Source of the DNA: Scatosoma sp045588185
GTDB lineage: Bacteria; Bacillota; Clostridia; Christensenellales; Borkfalkiaceae
NCBI GenBank assembly: GCA_045588185.1
Contig: JAZNDR010000019.1
Span: 1 to 51,734 of the forward strand
DNA length: 51,734 bases
Direction: 5' to 3'
The notes below the pieces were generated by a model, which was given only the letters and a program-made list of their open reading frames with translations, was not told where the DNA came from and did not search any database. A program made the translations under genes and the position numbers. Positions within the stretch are counted from its first letter, which is position 1. Every line of letters begins with the position of its first letter. Of this stretch, positions 39,070 through 48,498 are shown in pieces.

Positions 39070-41394
39070 ATGAAACAAATCGTTCCCGAATACTCGTTTT
39101 CGGCAGAGCAACTGAATATCATTTCCGACCTCGCCGATAAAACGGGACTGACGGAACAAATTACGCGCATACTCTATGCGCGCGGTATCGACACGGCGGA
39201 AAAAATATCCCGCTTTATGCAACCCTCGCGCAAAAATTTCCTTTCGCCCTTTTTAATGAAAGGTATGCAAGAGGCGGTGGATATGATCACCGAGGCGCGG
39301 GATACGGGCAAGACGGTCGCGGTATTCGGCGACTACGACGCGGACTGCATTTGCGCTTCCGCTATTATGTACCACGCTTTGCGGGAATTTGGCATAGAAC
39401 CGCATATTTTCGTGCCCGAGCGTTCGGAAGGCTACGGACTGTCCGTAGAAGCGGTGGACCGTATTTTCGAGGACTGCAATCCCGAACTGTTCATTACCGT
39501 TGACTGCGGTATTTCCTGTGCGGACGAGGCGCAATATATCTACGAGCTTGGCTCGGACGTTATCGTTACCGACCACCACGAGCTGCCCGAACGGTTGCCC
39601 GATTGCGTGATCGTCAATCCCAAATTAGAGGACGACTATCCGTACGATAATCTTTGCGGTGCGGGCGTTGCGTTCAAACTGGCTTGCGCGCTCCTTGGCG
39701 AACGGGCGTATCAATATTTAGACTTCGCCACGCTGGCGACGGTGGCGGACAGCGTGCCGTTGCTCGGCGAAAACCGCGATATCGTAACGGAAGGCTTAAA
39801 GCTGTTCAATAACCATTTGCGCCCTTGCTTTGCGGGCTTGATAGGGAAGACCTACGACGGAATCACGGCGCAAACGCTCGCCTTTACCGTTGCGCCCCGT
39901 GTGAACGCGGCGGGCAGAATGGGGGACGCGTACGCGGCGTTTCAGCTGTTCACTTCCGAAAGCGAAACGGAGATTTACGATTTATCCGTCAAGCTTTGCT
40001 TATACAATACCGAACGGCAAAAGTACTGCGACGAGCTGTACCTTTCCGCGAAGAAAAAACTAAACGAAAAGGGCGCGTACGGCAACGTGATTATGCTTTC
40101 GGACGAGAGCTGGAACACCGGCTTTATCGGGATCGTGGCGGCACGGCTTGCCGAGGAATACAACCGTCCTACTCTTTTATTCGTACACAACGGCGATATG
40201 CTCAAAGGTAGCGCGAGAAGTATCGAAAGTATCAATATTTTTACCGCGCTCAAAAATTGCTCGGAGTTCATTGAAGAATTCGGCGGGCACGCGCAGGCGG
40301 CTGGCGTAAACGTACGCGTAGACCGCTTCGACGATTTGGAAAGAGCACTCAATAACGAGATAGGCAACACCTACACGGAAGAGGATTTCAGGCAAAAAAT
40401 CTATATCAGCGAAGAGATAGACGATACTTTCCCCGAAAAATTCGCGCGCGAGCTGATGGCAATGGAGCCGTACGGAGTCGGGCACCGCAAACCGCTGTTT
40501 TGCGTTTCGGCGGGGGCTTGCACGGCAAGACCCATCAAGGCGTTTTCCCCCCACCTTGCCGTAAAGTGCGAGTATATCGACCTCACTTATTTTTCAGGCG
40601 CAAAGCACCTCAAAATCATTGAAAGCGACGTGCGGAAAAAAATCGTTTTCGATATCAGTGTGTCACGATTTAAAGGCAGGGAATATATTAAAGGGTTGGT
40701 ACGCGAGCTTTTGTACGACGGAAAAACGGGCAGAGGGGTAGCGGAAAGCATTTTCGCAAACGCCGTCAACCGTTTCTATTCCCCGAAAACGGAGCTTTCG
40801 CTTACGACGCTTACCACAGCGGAAACGCAGTCGCTTATCGAGCGGAAAAAGGCGGAATGTGCATACGGACTTTGCCTGATTGCGTCCGATCGGAACACCT
40901 TGCGTTTTTACAAGGGTTTAGAGGAATTTGGTTGCGACCTGTTCTATCCCTCGTCACGGAACGTGGCGAACGCGCTCATCGTTTCCCCCGCACCCGACGC
41001 CGAGCTTTCGGGCTTCCGCGATTTCGTATTCCTTGATACGCCGTCCGATTTCAATATCGAGGCGTTAGCGGGCAAAGAGGTGTTCGTCAACGGCGATATC
41101 CGCGGTTATAAAATGTTCGAAGACTTATCCGCGTCAAGGGAGCATTTGTTGGAAATCTTCACCGCGCTTCGGCGAGAGGTTAATCTGCTCAACGGCGAAA
41201 CGGCGGAAGAGATAGCCGCCTCTTGCGACGGCTTGGGGTTTGACAAGCGGGAATTCATTTTTGCACTGACGGTGTTTGAGGAGCTGGGTTTGGTGGCGTT
41301 CGAAGACGGACGGCTGAAAGTGTATCGGGGTATCAAAGCCGAGCTTACCGATTCGGCGATTTACCGCAAGGTTTGTTTATTACAGGAAAACTGA
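39070..41394 (+). CDS. recJ: single-stranded-DNA-specific exonuclease RecJ
   Basis: RecJ degrades single-stranded DNA 5' to 3' in recombination and mismatch repair. The 774-aa product has the DHH-family motifs FGDYDADCICASA, VDCGIS, VTDHHELPE, and the DHHA1 region with FGGHAQAAGV. A C-terminal extension of roughly 200 residues is found in Firmicutes RecJ proteins. ATG 39070 is preferred over upstream in-frame ATG 39040 because of the SD GTAAGGAAGAA. The gap to relA is 22 bp, so the two are probably cotranscribed. Confidence 0.93.
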   Translation: MKQIVPEYSFSAEQLNIISDLADKTGLTEQITRILYARGIDTAEKISRFMQPSRKNFLSPFLMKGMQEAVDMITEARDTGKTVAVFGDYDADCICASAIMYHALREFGIEPHIFVPERSEGYGLSVEAVDRIFEDCNPELFITVDCGISCADEAQYIYELGSDVIVTDHHELPERLPDCVIVNPKLEDDYPYDNLCGAGVAFKLACALLGERAYQYLDFATLATVADSVPLLGENRDIVTEGLKLFNNHLRPCFAGLIGKTYDGITAQTLAFTVAPRVNAAGRMGDAYAAFQLFTSESETEIYDLSVKLCLYNTERQKYCDELYLSAKKKLNEKGAYGNVIMLSDESWNTGFIGIVAARLAEEYNRPTLLFVHNGDMLKGSARSIESINIFTALKNCSEFIEEFGGHAQAAGVNVRVDRFDDLERALNNEIGNTYTEEDFRQKIYISEEIDDTFPEKFARELMAMEPYGVGHRKPLFCVSAGACTARPIKAFSPHLAVKCEYIDLTYFSGAKHLKIIESDVRKKIVFDISVSRFKGREYIKGLVRELLYDGKTGRGVAESIFANAVNRFYSPKTELSLTTLTTAETQSLIERKKAECAYGLCLIASDRNTLRFYKGLEEFGCDLFYPSSRNVANALIVSPAPDAELSGFRDFVFLDTPSDFNIEALAGKEVFVNGDIRGYKMFEDLSASREHLLEIFTALRREVNLLNGETAEEIAASCDGLGFDKREFIFALTVFEELGLVAFEDGRLKVYRGIKAELTDSAIYRKVCLLQEN

Positions 41395-41416
41395 GTTTTC
41401 ATCGGAGAGGTAACAG

Positions 41417-43561
41417 ATGGTAACGACGTTAAAGAAAATACAAGAGAATTATATTGACCGTGATTACGAAACGCTTATCCGCGCGTACGACTACGCGCAG
41501 GCGGCGCACGTCAATCAAAAACGCGCTTCGGGCGAACCGTACTTTATCCACCCCTGCGCAGTGGCGGAAATCCTCATTGATTTAGGATTAGACGCGGCGA
41601 CGATCGCCGCGGCGCTTTTGCACGACGTGATAGAGGATACCTCGTCTACGGCGGAGGATATCAAACGGGAATTCGGCGACGAGGTGCTCGCACTGGTCAG
41701 CGGGGTTACGAAGCTGGAACGAATCGTGTTCAAATCGCAAGAGGACGCGGATGCGGAGAACTTCCGTAAGATTTTCGTAGCGATGGCAAAGGACGTGCGC
41801 GTTATTATTATTAAGCTTGCGGACAGATTGCATAATATGCGTTCGCTCAACTTCCTTTCGTACGAACGGCAACAGCGTATGGCAAGCGAAACGCTGGAAA
41901 TTTACGCGCCCCTTGCAGGACGGCTCGGTATTTCGCAAATCAAGTGCGAATTAGAGGACTTGTGCTTGAAATATCTTGATCCTGAGGCGTACGAATATTT
42001 GGTGTATAATATCCGCGAGCGGTTATCCGAACGCAAGGATTTCGTCGCGCAAATCGTCGAAGAAATAAAAGGCTTAATGAAAGAGGACGGCGTAGAGGGC
42101 GAGGTGTTTGGAAGACCGAAACATTTCTATTCCATCTATAAGAAAATGAAAAACAAGGGCAAAACGCTCGACCAAATTTACGATTTATCGGCAGTCCGCG
42201 TTATCGTAAAGGACGTGCGCGAATGTTATACGGTGCTTGGGGAATTACACGAAAAGTGGAAGCCTATCCCCGGGCGCATTAAAGACTATATCGCAACGCC
42301 CAAGCCCAACAAATATCAATCGCTGCACACGACGGTTATGACGAAATACGGGCAACCGTTTGAAATTCAAATTCGAACCGAAGAAATGCACAAGATAGCC
42401 GAATTCGGTATCGCCGCGCACTGGAAGTATAAAGAGGGCAGAACGGCAGAGGACGGCAATTTCGAAAACCGCCTCACTTGGCTTCGCGAGGTTATGGAAT
42501 GGCAGGGCGATTTAAAGGACTCCCGTGAGTTTATCGACGCGTTAAAGACGGAGCTGTACAGCCACGAATTGCTCGTGTTTACCCCCAGAGGCAAGGTCAT
42601 TTCTCTGCCTCCCGAAGCGACTCCCGTCGATTTTGCGTACGCCATTCACTCGGAAGTAGGAAACCACTGTACGGGCGCGAGAGTTAATTCGAAAATCGTT
42701 CCGCTGACGACGACTTTGGAAGTGGGGGACGTGGTGGAAATTATCACCTCGCCCAACTCGAAAGGCCCGTCGCGCGACTGGTTGAAATTTATCAAATCGT
42801 CCAGCGCGAAAGCGAAGATACGGCAATTTTATAAAAACGAGCTCAAAGACGAGAATATACGGCTCGGTCAAGCGAAGCTGGAAGAGGAAGCCAAGAAACG
42901 CGGCTTTGCGATTGCCGACCTGTTGACGGCGGATAGCTTCAAGCGTATTTCCGAACGGTTTTCCTTTAACGAAATGGAAGAAATGTACGCGGCGGTGGGC
43001 TACGGTTCCATTTCCGTTAATCAGATACTCTTTAAGCTCATTGACTTCTACCGCAAGGAAACCCCGCATGCGCTCGAATTGCACACGGGCGAGGGCAAGG
43101 GTAAAAATTTAGGCGGTGTGCTCGTCAACGGTCAAGCGGGTATGCTCGTGCGGTTCGCGGGCTGTTGTTCGCCCGTTCCCGGGGATAAGATTGTGGGATA
43201 CACTTCCCGTGGCAGAGGGGTGGTTATCCACCGCGCCGATTGCCCGAATATTTCAGGTATCGACGGGCAGAGATTGCTCTCCGCCTCGTGGCAGATAGAA
43301 GCGGGCGCGAAGCAACGGTATAACGCGAATATTTCCATTCGTGCAACCGACCAAGGCGCGGCGCTTTCCGTGCTGTCGCAGGTTACTTCCGATTTAAAAT
43401 TAGCCATCACGGCAGTCAACGGCAGAATAGACAAAAACCGCGACGCGGTATTAGAAGCGTCCATCTCGCTTACGGACATTGCCGAAGTAGATATGCTTAT
43501 CAAGAAAATGCAGTCGGATAAGCGAATTTACGAGGTACACCGTATTACTTCCCTTTCTTAA
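41417..43561 (+). CDS. relA: bifunctional (p)ppGpp synthetase/hydrolase
   Basis: This 714-aa Rel/SpoT homologue controls the stringent response. The hydrolase HD motif HDVIEDTSS is intact in the N-terminal domain. The synthetase region is seen as GRPKHFYSIYKKMKNKGKTLDQIYDLSAVRVI. The TGS domain follows (VFTPRGKVISLPPEATPVDFAYAIHSEVG), then a CCSPVPGD zinc-finger-like segment and a C-terminal ACT domain. Both activities are expected. It lies after recJ, as in many Clostridia. The stop codon abuts repeat copy R5. Confidence 0.96.
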   Translation: MVTTLKKIQENYIDRDYETLIRAYDYAQAAHVNQKRASGEPYFIHPCAVAEILIDLGLDAATIAAALLHDVIEDTSSTAEDIKREFGDEVLALVSGVTKLERIVFKSQEDADAENFRKIFVAMAKDVRVIIIKLADRLHNMRSLNFLSYERQQRMASETLEIYAPLAGRLGISQIKCELEDLCLKYLDPEAYEYLVYNIRERLSERKDFVAQIVEEIKGLMKEDGVEGEVFGRPKHFYSIYKKMKNKGKTLDQIYDLSAVRVIVKDVRECYTVLGELHEKWKPIPGRIKDYIATPKPNKYQSLHTTVMTKYGQPFEIQIRTEEMHKIAEFGIAAHWKYKEGRTAEDGNFENRLTWLREVMEWQGDLKDSREFIDALKTELYSHELLVFTPRGKVISLPPEATPVDFAYAIHSEVGNHCTGARVNSKIVPLTTTLEVGDVVEIITSPNSKGPSRDWLKFIKSSSAKAKIRQFYKNELKDENIRLGQAKLEEEAKKRGFAIADLLTADSFKRISERFSFNEMEEMYAAVGYGSISVNQILFKLIDFYRKETPHALELHTGEGKGKNLGGVLVNGQAGMLVRFAGCCSPVPGDKIVGYTSRGRGVVIHRADCPNISGIDGQRLLSASWQIEAGAKQRYNANISIRATDQGAALSVLSQVTSDLKLAITAVNGRIDKNRDAVLEASISLTDIAEVDMLIKKMQSDKRIYEVHRITSLS

Positions 43562-43562
43562 T

Positions 43563-43690
43563 AAGGGGTCAAGGGGCATTGTCCCTTGCGGGAGGTTGAG
43601 GGCAGAGCCCTCGCATAATTAGTCCCCCATTAGCAAATCTTTGATTTGCCAACCACCGCGCAGGCGGTCAACGCAAGCATAGCTTGCGCC
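43563..43690 (+). repeat. hairpin-necklace repeat copy R5
   Basis: It begins 2 bp after the relA stop and ends 10 bp before the next start codon, so it fills the whole gap. Hairpins: the CATTG-loop stem, GAGGGC-AGA-GCCCTC (paired change from AAAGGC/GCCTTT), GCAAATC-TTT-GATTTGC, ACCGC-GCAG-GCGGT and GCAAGC-ATA-GCTTGC. The GAC and GCCC hairpins of R3 are missing. Confidence 0.85.
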
Positions 43691-43700
43691 TAAAAACACC

Positions 43701-44318
43701 ATGGAAATCATCAAAATCTATCCGCGCGGGTTCGGCGCAAATACCTATATCTTAACGGCTGATAACAAAACGGCAGTCGTAATCGACCCTGCCCAAAACC
43801 GCATAGAAAGCGAGCTTATCAAACGCGGGCTTACGGCGAAATTCGTATTGCTTACCCATTGTCATTTCGACCACGTGGCAGGCGTTGCCGTTTTGCAAAA
43901 AGCAGGGGCGAAAGTTCTTTGCTCGGAAAAGGAAAAACCGCTCGTAGGAACGCAAGCCGACCTGTTCGAATTATTCGGCGCGCCGAGGGAAGCGTACACG
44001 GTGGACGAAACGCTCAAAGACAACGAAACGCGCACCCTTTGCGGAATAGAAATACAAACTCTGTACACCGCAGGGCACACGGCGGGGGGAGTCAGCTATC
44101 TCGTAAAGGACGGCGATAAAAAATGCCTGTTCACGGGGGATACGCTCTTTGCGGGCAGTATCGGCAGAACGGATTTCCCCACGGGGGATATGGGGGTATT
44201 GCGCCAAAGCTTACGACGGCTTTCCGCGCTCGAAGATATGCCCGTATATTCGGGACACGGCGAGGAAACCACGCTGGAAACCGAACGGAAAACCAACCCG
44301 TTTTTAATAGATTTATAA
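43701..44318 (+). CDS. MBL-fold hydrolase (glyoxalase II-like)
   Basis: A 205-aa metallo-beta-lactamase-fold enzyme. The dinuclear metal motif HCHFDH (in LLTHCHFDHVAG) is intact, with further ligands in TAGHTAGG, TGDTLF and YSGHGEETT. It resembles the small YcbL/GloB-like hydrolases; a thioester substrate is likely but unproven. relA-MBL-hemZ order is common in Clostridia. The start MEIIKIYPRGFGANTYI is family-like, yet no SD is visible: the repeat copy R5 ends 10 bp upstream. The next gene starts 9 bp after its stop. Confidence 0.9.
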   Translation: MEIIKIYPRGFGANTYILTADNKTAVVIDPAQNRIESELIKRGLTAKFVLLTHCHFDHVAGVAVLQKAGAKVLCSEKEKPLVGTQADLFELFGAPREAYTVDETLKDNETRTLCGIEIQTLYTAGHTAGGVSYLVKDGDKKCLFTGDTLFAGSIGRTDFPTGDMGVLRQSLRRLSALEDMPVYSGHGEETTLETERKTNPFLIDL

Positions 44319-44327
44319 GGAACGCTT

Positions 44328-45704
44328 ATGCTTACCACCAACTGTGCATTCTTGGGAAACGAACTTCTCGACGCGGCGCGTTTATTCAAAAACCGTCCGC
44401 AGTCGATAGAGCACGCCTTTCGCTTTGAAGAGGGCGTGTTTTTCAACGACTTCACGGTGGATAACGAGAGTTTCTCTTTTATAGACAAGGGGCAGGTACG
44501 CGATGAACTCACTTTCAAACGCCTCGAACGGCGTTTTGCCAAGCTCCGTTTATACGAAATTTTAAGCAAGAAATACGGCGAGGAAATGCCTTGGGGCGCG
44601 TTGACGGGTATCCGTCCCACCAAGCTCGCGTACACGGAGATAGAACAGGGCAACGACTATCTTTCCCTCTTTAAACAAATGCACGTGCGGGAAGAAAATA
44701 TCGAGCTCGTAAAACGGGTACTCCAAACGCAAAAGGGGATATACGAAAAAAAGGACGGCAACACCGACCTGTTTGTTTCCCTGCCCTTTTGTCCTACCAA
44801 ATGCGCGTACTGTTCGTTCATTACCGCGCCGATAGAAAAGACGCGCGCCTTTTTGCCCGCTTATTTGGATTGTCTGGAAAAAGAGCTCGCCGCGGCGAGC
44901 GATAGCGTGGGGAAGCTTCGAAGCGTGTATATCGGCGGGGGAACGCCGTTTGCGCTCGATACGCCCGATTTAGAACGGGTGTTGCAAGCGACCGCGCCAA
45001 TTTTACAACGCTTTAACCCCACGGCGGAATACACCGTTGAGGCGGGGCGTCCCGACGTTTTCAGCGAGGACAAGCTCCGTTTGTTACAAGATTACGGCGT
45101 TACGAGAATTTGTATCAATCCGCAGACCTTTTCGGACGAAACGTTGCAAAAGATAGGAAGAAAACACACGGTGGCGGATTTTTATAACGCGTACGCGCTT
45201 TCGGAGAAGTACGGATTTTCCGTGAATATCGACCTGATAGCGGGGTTGACAGACGAGCAGGTGGATACCTTTGAGGAGGGCGTACAAAAGGCGGTGGAAA
45301 CGGGGGCGGATAATATCACGGTGCATTGTTTGTCCTTGAAGTCGGGCGCGAAAATGAAAGAGGAAACGGCGTATATCGAAAACGATTTCATTTCGGCAAT
45401 GGTGGCTTCGTCGCGTGCAATTTTATCGGAAGCGGGGTATTTGCCCTATTATATGTACCGTCAAAAATATCAGGCGGGGAATAACGAAAACGTGGGTTGG
45501 ACGAAGCCGAACAAAGCGTGCGTATATAATATTGACGTAATGGAAGAAACGGCGGACAACCTCGCCGCGGGCGCAAACGCGATTTCCAAGCGGGTTTTTA
45601 ATGAAAAAGGTTTAATCACTCGCTTCGCCTCGCAAAAGGATTTAAAGACTTATATCGAAAATATCGACGAGATTATCGCAAAAAAACGCAAATTTTTCGA
45701 ATAA
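44328..45704 (+). CDS. hemZ: coproporphyrinogen dehydrogenase HemZ-like radical-SAM enzyme
   Basis: The 458-aa protein has an N-terminal HemZ-specific region (~1-145) with GALTGIRPTKLAYTEIEQG, then a radical-SAM core with SLPFCPTKCAYCSF (Cx3Cx2C) and IGGGTPFALD. The C-terminal part has CLSLKSGAKMKEE and YYMYRQKYQAGNNENVGW, characteristic of HemZ rather than HemN/HemW. Some members lack demonstrated haem activity, so the function is predicted. The SD AAGGAACG overlaps the end of the MBL gene. No clear terminator follows. Confidence 0.9.
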   Translation: MLTTNCAFLGNELLDAARLFKNRPQSIEHAFRFEEGVFFNDFTVDNESFSFIDKGQVRDELTFKRLERRFAKLRLYEILSKKYGEEMPWGALTGIRPTKLAYTEIEQGNDYLSLFKQMHVREENIELVKRVLQTQKGIYEKKDGNTDLFVSLPFCPTKCAYCSFITAPIEKTRAFLPAYLDCLEKELAAASDSVGKLRSVYIGGGTPFALDTPDLERVLQATAPILQRFNPTAEYTVEAGRPDVFSEDKLRLLQDYGVTRICINPQTFSDETLQKIGRKHTVADFYNAYALSEKYGFSVNIDLIAGLTDEQVDTFEEGVQKAVETGADNITVHCLSLKSGAKMKEETAYIENDFISAMVASSRAILSEAGYLPYYMYRQKYQAGNNENVGWTKPNKACVYNIDVMEETADNLAAGANAISKRVFNEKGLITRFASQKDLKTYIENIDEIIAKKRKFFE

Positions 45705-45739
45705 CACGCGGAAAAAAGCGAAAAACCCCGCAAATTCGT

Positions 45740-45768
45740 TTTACATTCTTTGAAGAATGTGGTAAAAT
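45740..45768 (+). promoter_or_regulatory. promoter of rpsO
   Basis: TTTACA (45740-45745), 17 bp, TAAAAT (45763-45768). Confidence 0.75.
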
Positions 45769-45774
45769 AGTAGC

Positions 45775-45842
45775 AACGGTCGCAAAGAGCATCGAATCTC
45801 CACGTTACCCTTTGCGATACGGGATAAAAATTCCATAGGAGG
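45775..45842 (+). promoter_or_regulatory. candidate S15 autoregulatory leader
   Basis: TCGCAAAG (45780-45787) pairs with CTTTGCGA (45810-45817) around a 22-nt loop region, followed by the SD TAGGAGG. S15 mRNA leaders bind S15 in several bacteria (established). No exact known S15 motif was matched. Confidence 0.4.
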
Positions 45843-45852
45843 ATAAAAAGAA

Positions 45853-46107
45853 ATGGAAAAGAACGAAATCATTGCAAAATTTGCAACCCACGAAGGTGAC
45901 ACGGGTTCGCCCGAAGTACAGATCGCTTTGCTTACGCAAAGAATCAACCACCTCAACGAGCATCTCAAAGAGCATAAGCAGGATAACCACTCCCGCCGCG
46001 GTCTTTTGAAGATGGTTGGTAAGCGTCGTGGTCTGCTCGACTATCTCAAAGAAAAAGATATTGCGAGATACAGAGCAATCGTTGAAGCGTTAGGGCTTCG
46101 TAAATAA
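45853..46107 (+). CDS. rpsO: 30S ribosomal protein S15
   Basis: An 84-aa protein that binds the 16S rRNA central domain early in assembly. The sequence GDTGSPEVQIALLTQRINHLNEHLKEHKQDNHSRRGLLKMVGKRRGLLDYL is the S15 core, ending LGLRK. rpsO upstream of pnp is a widely conserved arrangement. The SD is GGAGGATAAAAAG. Confidence 0.97.
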   Translation: MEKNEIIAKFATHEGDTGSPEVQIALLTQRINHLNEHLKEHKQDNHSRRGLLKMVGKRRGLLDYLKEKDIARYRAIVEALGLRK

Positions 46108-46118
46108 TGCGAAACGCG

Positions 46119-46148
46119 AAAGAGCGGGTATTTTAACTCGCTCTTTTT
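46119..46148 (+). terminator. terminator after rpsO
   Basis: AAAGAGCG (46119-46126) pairs with CGCTCTTT (46139-46146), with a T5 end. It may attenuate read-through into pnp. Confidence 0.75.
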
Positions 46149-46284
46149 CGTGGAGAAAGAAGTGTGTGCGGACAAGCTTTCGGCAAAGCGGAATTCGCCT
46201 CGCTTCTTTGATAGCAACACTGCTTACCGTCGGGTGGCGGTAGCGGACAAGAACAAAAAAGAATAGACAAGGAGAAAAACAATT
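46149..46284 (+). promoter_or_regulatory. pnp leader with several hairpins
   Basis: The leader has imperfect stems GAAG...CTTC (about 46155-46210) and ACCGTC-GGG-TGGCGGT (about 46226-46241). pnp leaders are often processed and autoregulated (established in enterobacteria). No clear promoter is seen here. The SD AAGGAG is at about 46270. Confidence 0.35.
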
Positions 46285-48384
46285 ATGCCGGATTTAAAAA
46301 ATTACAGAGAATTTAAAACAGATTATGCGGGGAAAGAACTCGTCGTTGAGATCGGTAAATACGCAGAGCAGGCGAACGGCGCATGCTTGGTGCGTTGCGG
46401 CGATACGGCGGTCAGCGTAACGGTATGTATGTCGGAAACGGCGAGAGAGGGTATGGACTTCTTCCCTCTGTCCGTAGACTACGAAGAAAAAATGTTCGCG
46501 GTAGGTAAGATTCCCGGCGGCTTCAAAAAGCGCGAGGGCAGAGCTTCCGATAAAGCGATTTTGACCAGCCGTTTAATCGACAGACCTATCCGTCCCCTCT
46601 TCCCGAAAGGAATTTTCAACGACGTCGTCGTAGTGGCTACCGCGCTTTCGGTTGATCCCGATATCGCACCCGAGCCTCTCGCTATGATCGGCTCGTCCGT
46701 GGCACTTTCCATTTCCGATATTCCTTGGGCAGGTCCCACGGGTTCGGTTGTCGTTGGTATGGTAGACGGTAAATACGTTATCAACCCCAACGTAGAAGAA
46801 AGAGCAAAGAGCGCTATCCACCTCAACTTGGCGGGTACGAAAGACGCAATCCTTATGATCGAAGCGGGCGCAAACGAAGTTACCGACGCGGAAATGGTCG
46901 GCGCGATTATGTTCGGTCACGAAGAAATCAAAAAGGTATGCGCTTGGATTGAAGAAATCGCAAAAGAAGTAGGCAAGCCTAAAAAGGAAATGGAATTCTA
47001 CCATATCCCCGAAGAGCTTGACGCGGCGGTTAAAGAATACGGTTATGCAAAATTAGAAGCGGCGCTCGACACCTTCGACCGTCAGGAAAGACAGGCTCGC
47101 CAAGCGGCTGCGGAAGCGGAAATCATCGAGCATTTCTCGACGATTTATCCCGATCAAATCCGCGAAGTAAAGGATTCCATTTACTATATCGTAAAGGGCA
47201 TCGTTCGCGCAAAGATTTTCGATAAGGGTATCCGTCCCGACGGCAGAAGCTTGAAAGAGGTTCGTCCTATCTGGTGCGAACACGGCGTGTTGCCCAGAGT
47301 ACACGGTTCGGCAGTGTTCACCCGCGGTCAAACGCAGGCGCTCACCACCTGTACCCTCGGTATGCTCGGCGAAGCACAGAGAATGGAAGGTCTTGACGAG
47401 GAAGAAGAAAAGAGATATATGCATCAGTATAACTTCCCCGGATACAGCACGGGCGAAGCGAAGCCTATCAGAAGCCCCGGCCGTCGTGAAATCGGTCACG
47501 GTGCGCTTGCTGAACGCGCACTCGTTCCCGTTATCCCCAGCCCCGACGAATTCCCGTACGCACTCCGCGTAGTATCGGATATTCTGTCCTCGAACGGTTC
47601 GTCGTCGATGGCTTCCGTTTGCGGTTCGACGATGGCGCTCATGGACGCAGGCGTTCCCATTAAAGCTCCCGTTGCAGGCTGCGCTATGGGTCTTATCAAA
47701 GATCCCGAAACGGGCAAATACGTCATTATGACGGATATCCAAGGTTTGGAAGACTTCCTCGGCGATATGGACTTCAAGGTAGCAGGTACGGAAAAGGGTA
47801 TCACGGCTATCCAAATGGATATTAAGATTAAGGGCATTTCCGAGCAAATCATGCTCGACGCAATCGCACAGGCGCAGGAAGCGAGAAGATTTATTTTGGG
47901 CAAGATGCTGGAATGTATCCCCGAAGTAAGACCTGAACTTTCCGTATACGCACCCAAGATTATCACCTTCAAAATCAACCCCGAAAAGATTGGCGACGTT
48001 GTCGGCAAGCAGGGTAAGGTTATCAACAAGATTATCGAACAGACGGGCACGAAGATTGACATTGAAGAAGACGGTACCGTATGTATCGCTTGCTACGGCG
48101 ACGTGGCAAACGCGAACCGTGCAAAGGCGATTGTGGAATCTATCGCACACGATCCCGAAGTGGGCGATATGTTCGTGGGCGTCGTTGTGAGAATTTTGTC
48201 CAAGGTCGGCGCGTTCGTAGAATTTGCCCCCGGCAAGGACGGTATGATCCACATTTCGAAACTTTCCGAACAGAGAGTAAACCAAGTAGAGGACGTACTC
48301 AATATCGGCGATAAGGTGAAAGTAGAAATCATCAAGATCGGCGAAAAGGGTATTGACCTGCGCTTGCTTGAAAAGATGGACTAA
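46285..48384 (+). CDS. pnp: polyribonucleotide nucleotidyltransferase
   Basis: PNPase degrades RNA phosphorolytically, 3' to 5', as a trimer. The 699-aa length is normal. Two RNase PH cores are visible: the first carries FFPLSVDYEEKMFAVGKIPGGF and the second FTRGQTQALTTCTLG with YNFPGYSTGEAKPIRSPGRREIGHGALAERAL. The KH domain (KIGDVVGKQGKVINKI) and the S1 domain (FVGVVVRILSKVGAFVEFAPGKDGMIHISKLS) complete the protein. Confidence 0.97.
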   Translation: MPDLKNYREFKTDYAGKELVVEIGKYAEQANGACLVRCGDTAVSVTVCMSETAREGMDFFPLSVDYEEKMFAVGKIPGGFKKREGRASDKAILTSRLIDRPIRPLFPKGIFNDVVVVATALSVDPDIAPEPLAMIGSSVALSISDIPWAGPTGSVVVGMVDGKYVINPNVEERAKSAIHLNLAGTKDAILMIEAGANEVTDAEMVGAIMFGHEEIKKVCAWIEEIAKEVGKPKKEMEFYHIPEELDAAVKEYGYAKLEAALDTFDRQERQARQAAAEAEIIEHFSTIYPDQIREVKDSIYYIVKGIVRAKIFDKGIRPDGRSLKEVRPIWCEHGVLPRVHGSAVFTRGQTQALTTCTLGMLGEAQRMEGLDEEEEKRYMHQYNFPGYSTGEAKPIRSPGRREIGHGALAERALVPVIPSPDEFPYALRVVSDILSSNGSSSMASVCGSTMALMDAGVPIKAPVAGCAMGLIKDPETGKYVIMTDIQGLEDFLGDMDFKVAGTEKGITAIQMDIKIKGISEQIMLDAIAQAQEARRFILGKMLECIPEVRPELSVYAPKIITFKINPEKIGDVVGKQGKVINKIIEQTGTKIDIEEDGTVCIACYGDVANANRAKAIVESIAHDPEVGDMFVGVVVRILSKVGAFVEFAPGKDGMIHISKLSEQRVNQVEDVLNIGDKVKVEIIKIGEKGIDLRLLEKMD

Positions 48385-48400
48385 ACGAAAAGCAAAAGAA

Positions 48401-48427
48401 AAAACACCGACGGAAGTCGGTGTTTTT
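48401..48427 (+). terminator. terminator after pnp
   Basis: The stem 48401-48411 with 48416-48426 closes a GGAA loop with a T5 tail. Confidence 0.85.
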
Positions 48428-48437
48428 CACATAGCGA

Positions 48438-48466
48438 TTGACAAATACCGTGAAGTATAGTATAAT
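48438..48466 (+). promoter_or_regulatory. promoter of the glycosyltransferase gene
   Basis: TTGACA (48438-48443), 17 bp, TATAAT (48461-48466). Confidence 0.9.
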
Positions 48467-48498
48467 AAAGGAAATAACGACCGAAAAGGGCGAAAAAT

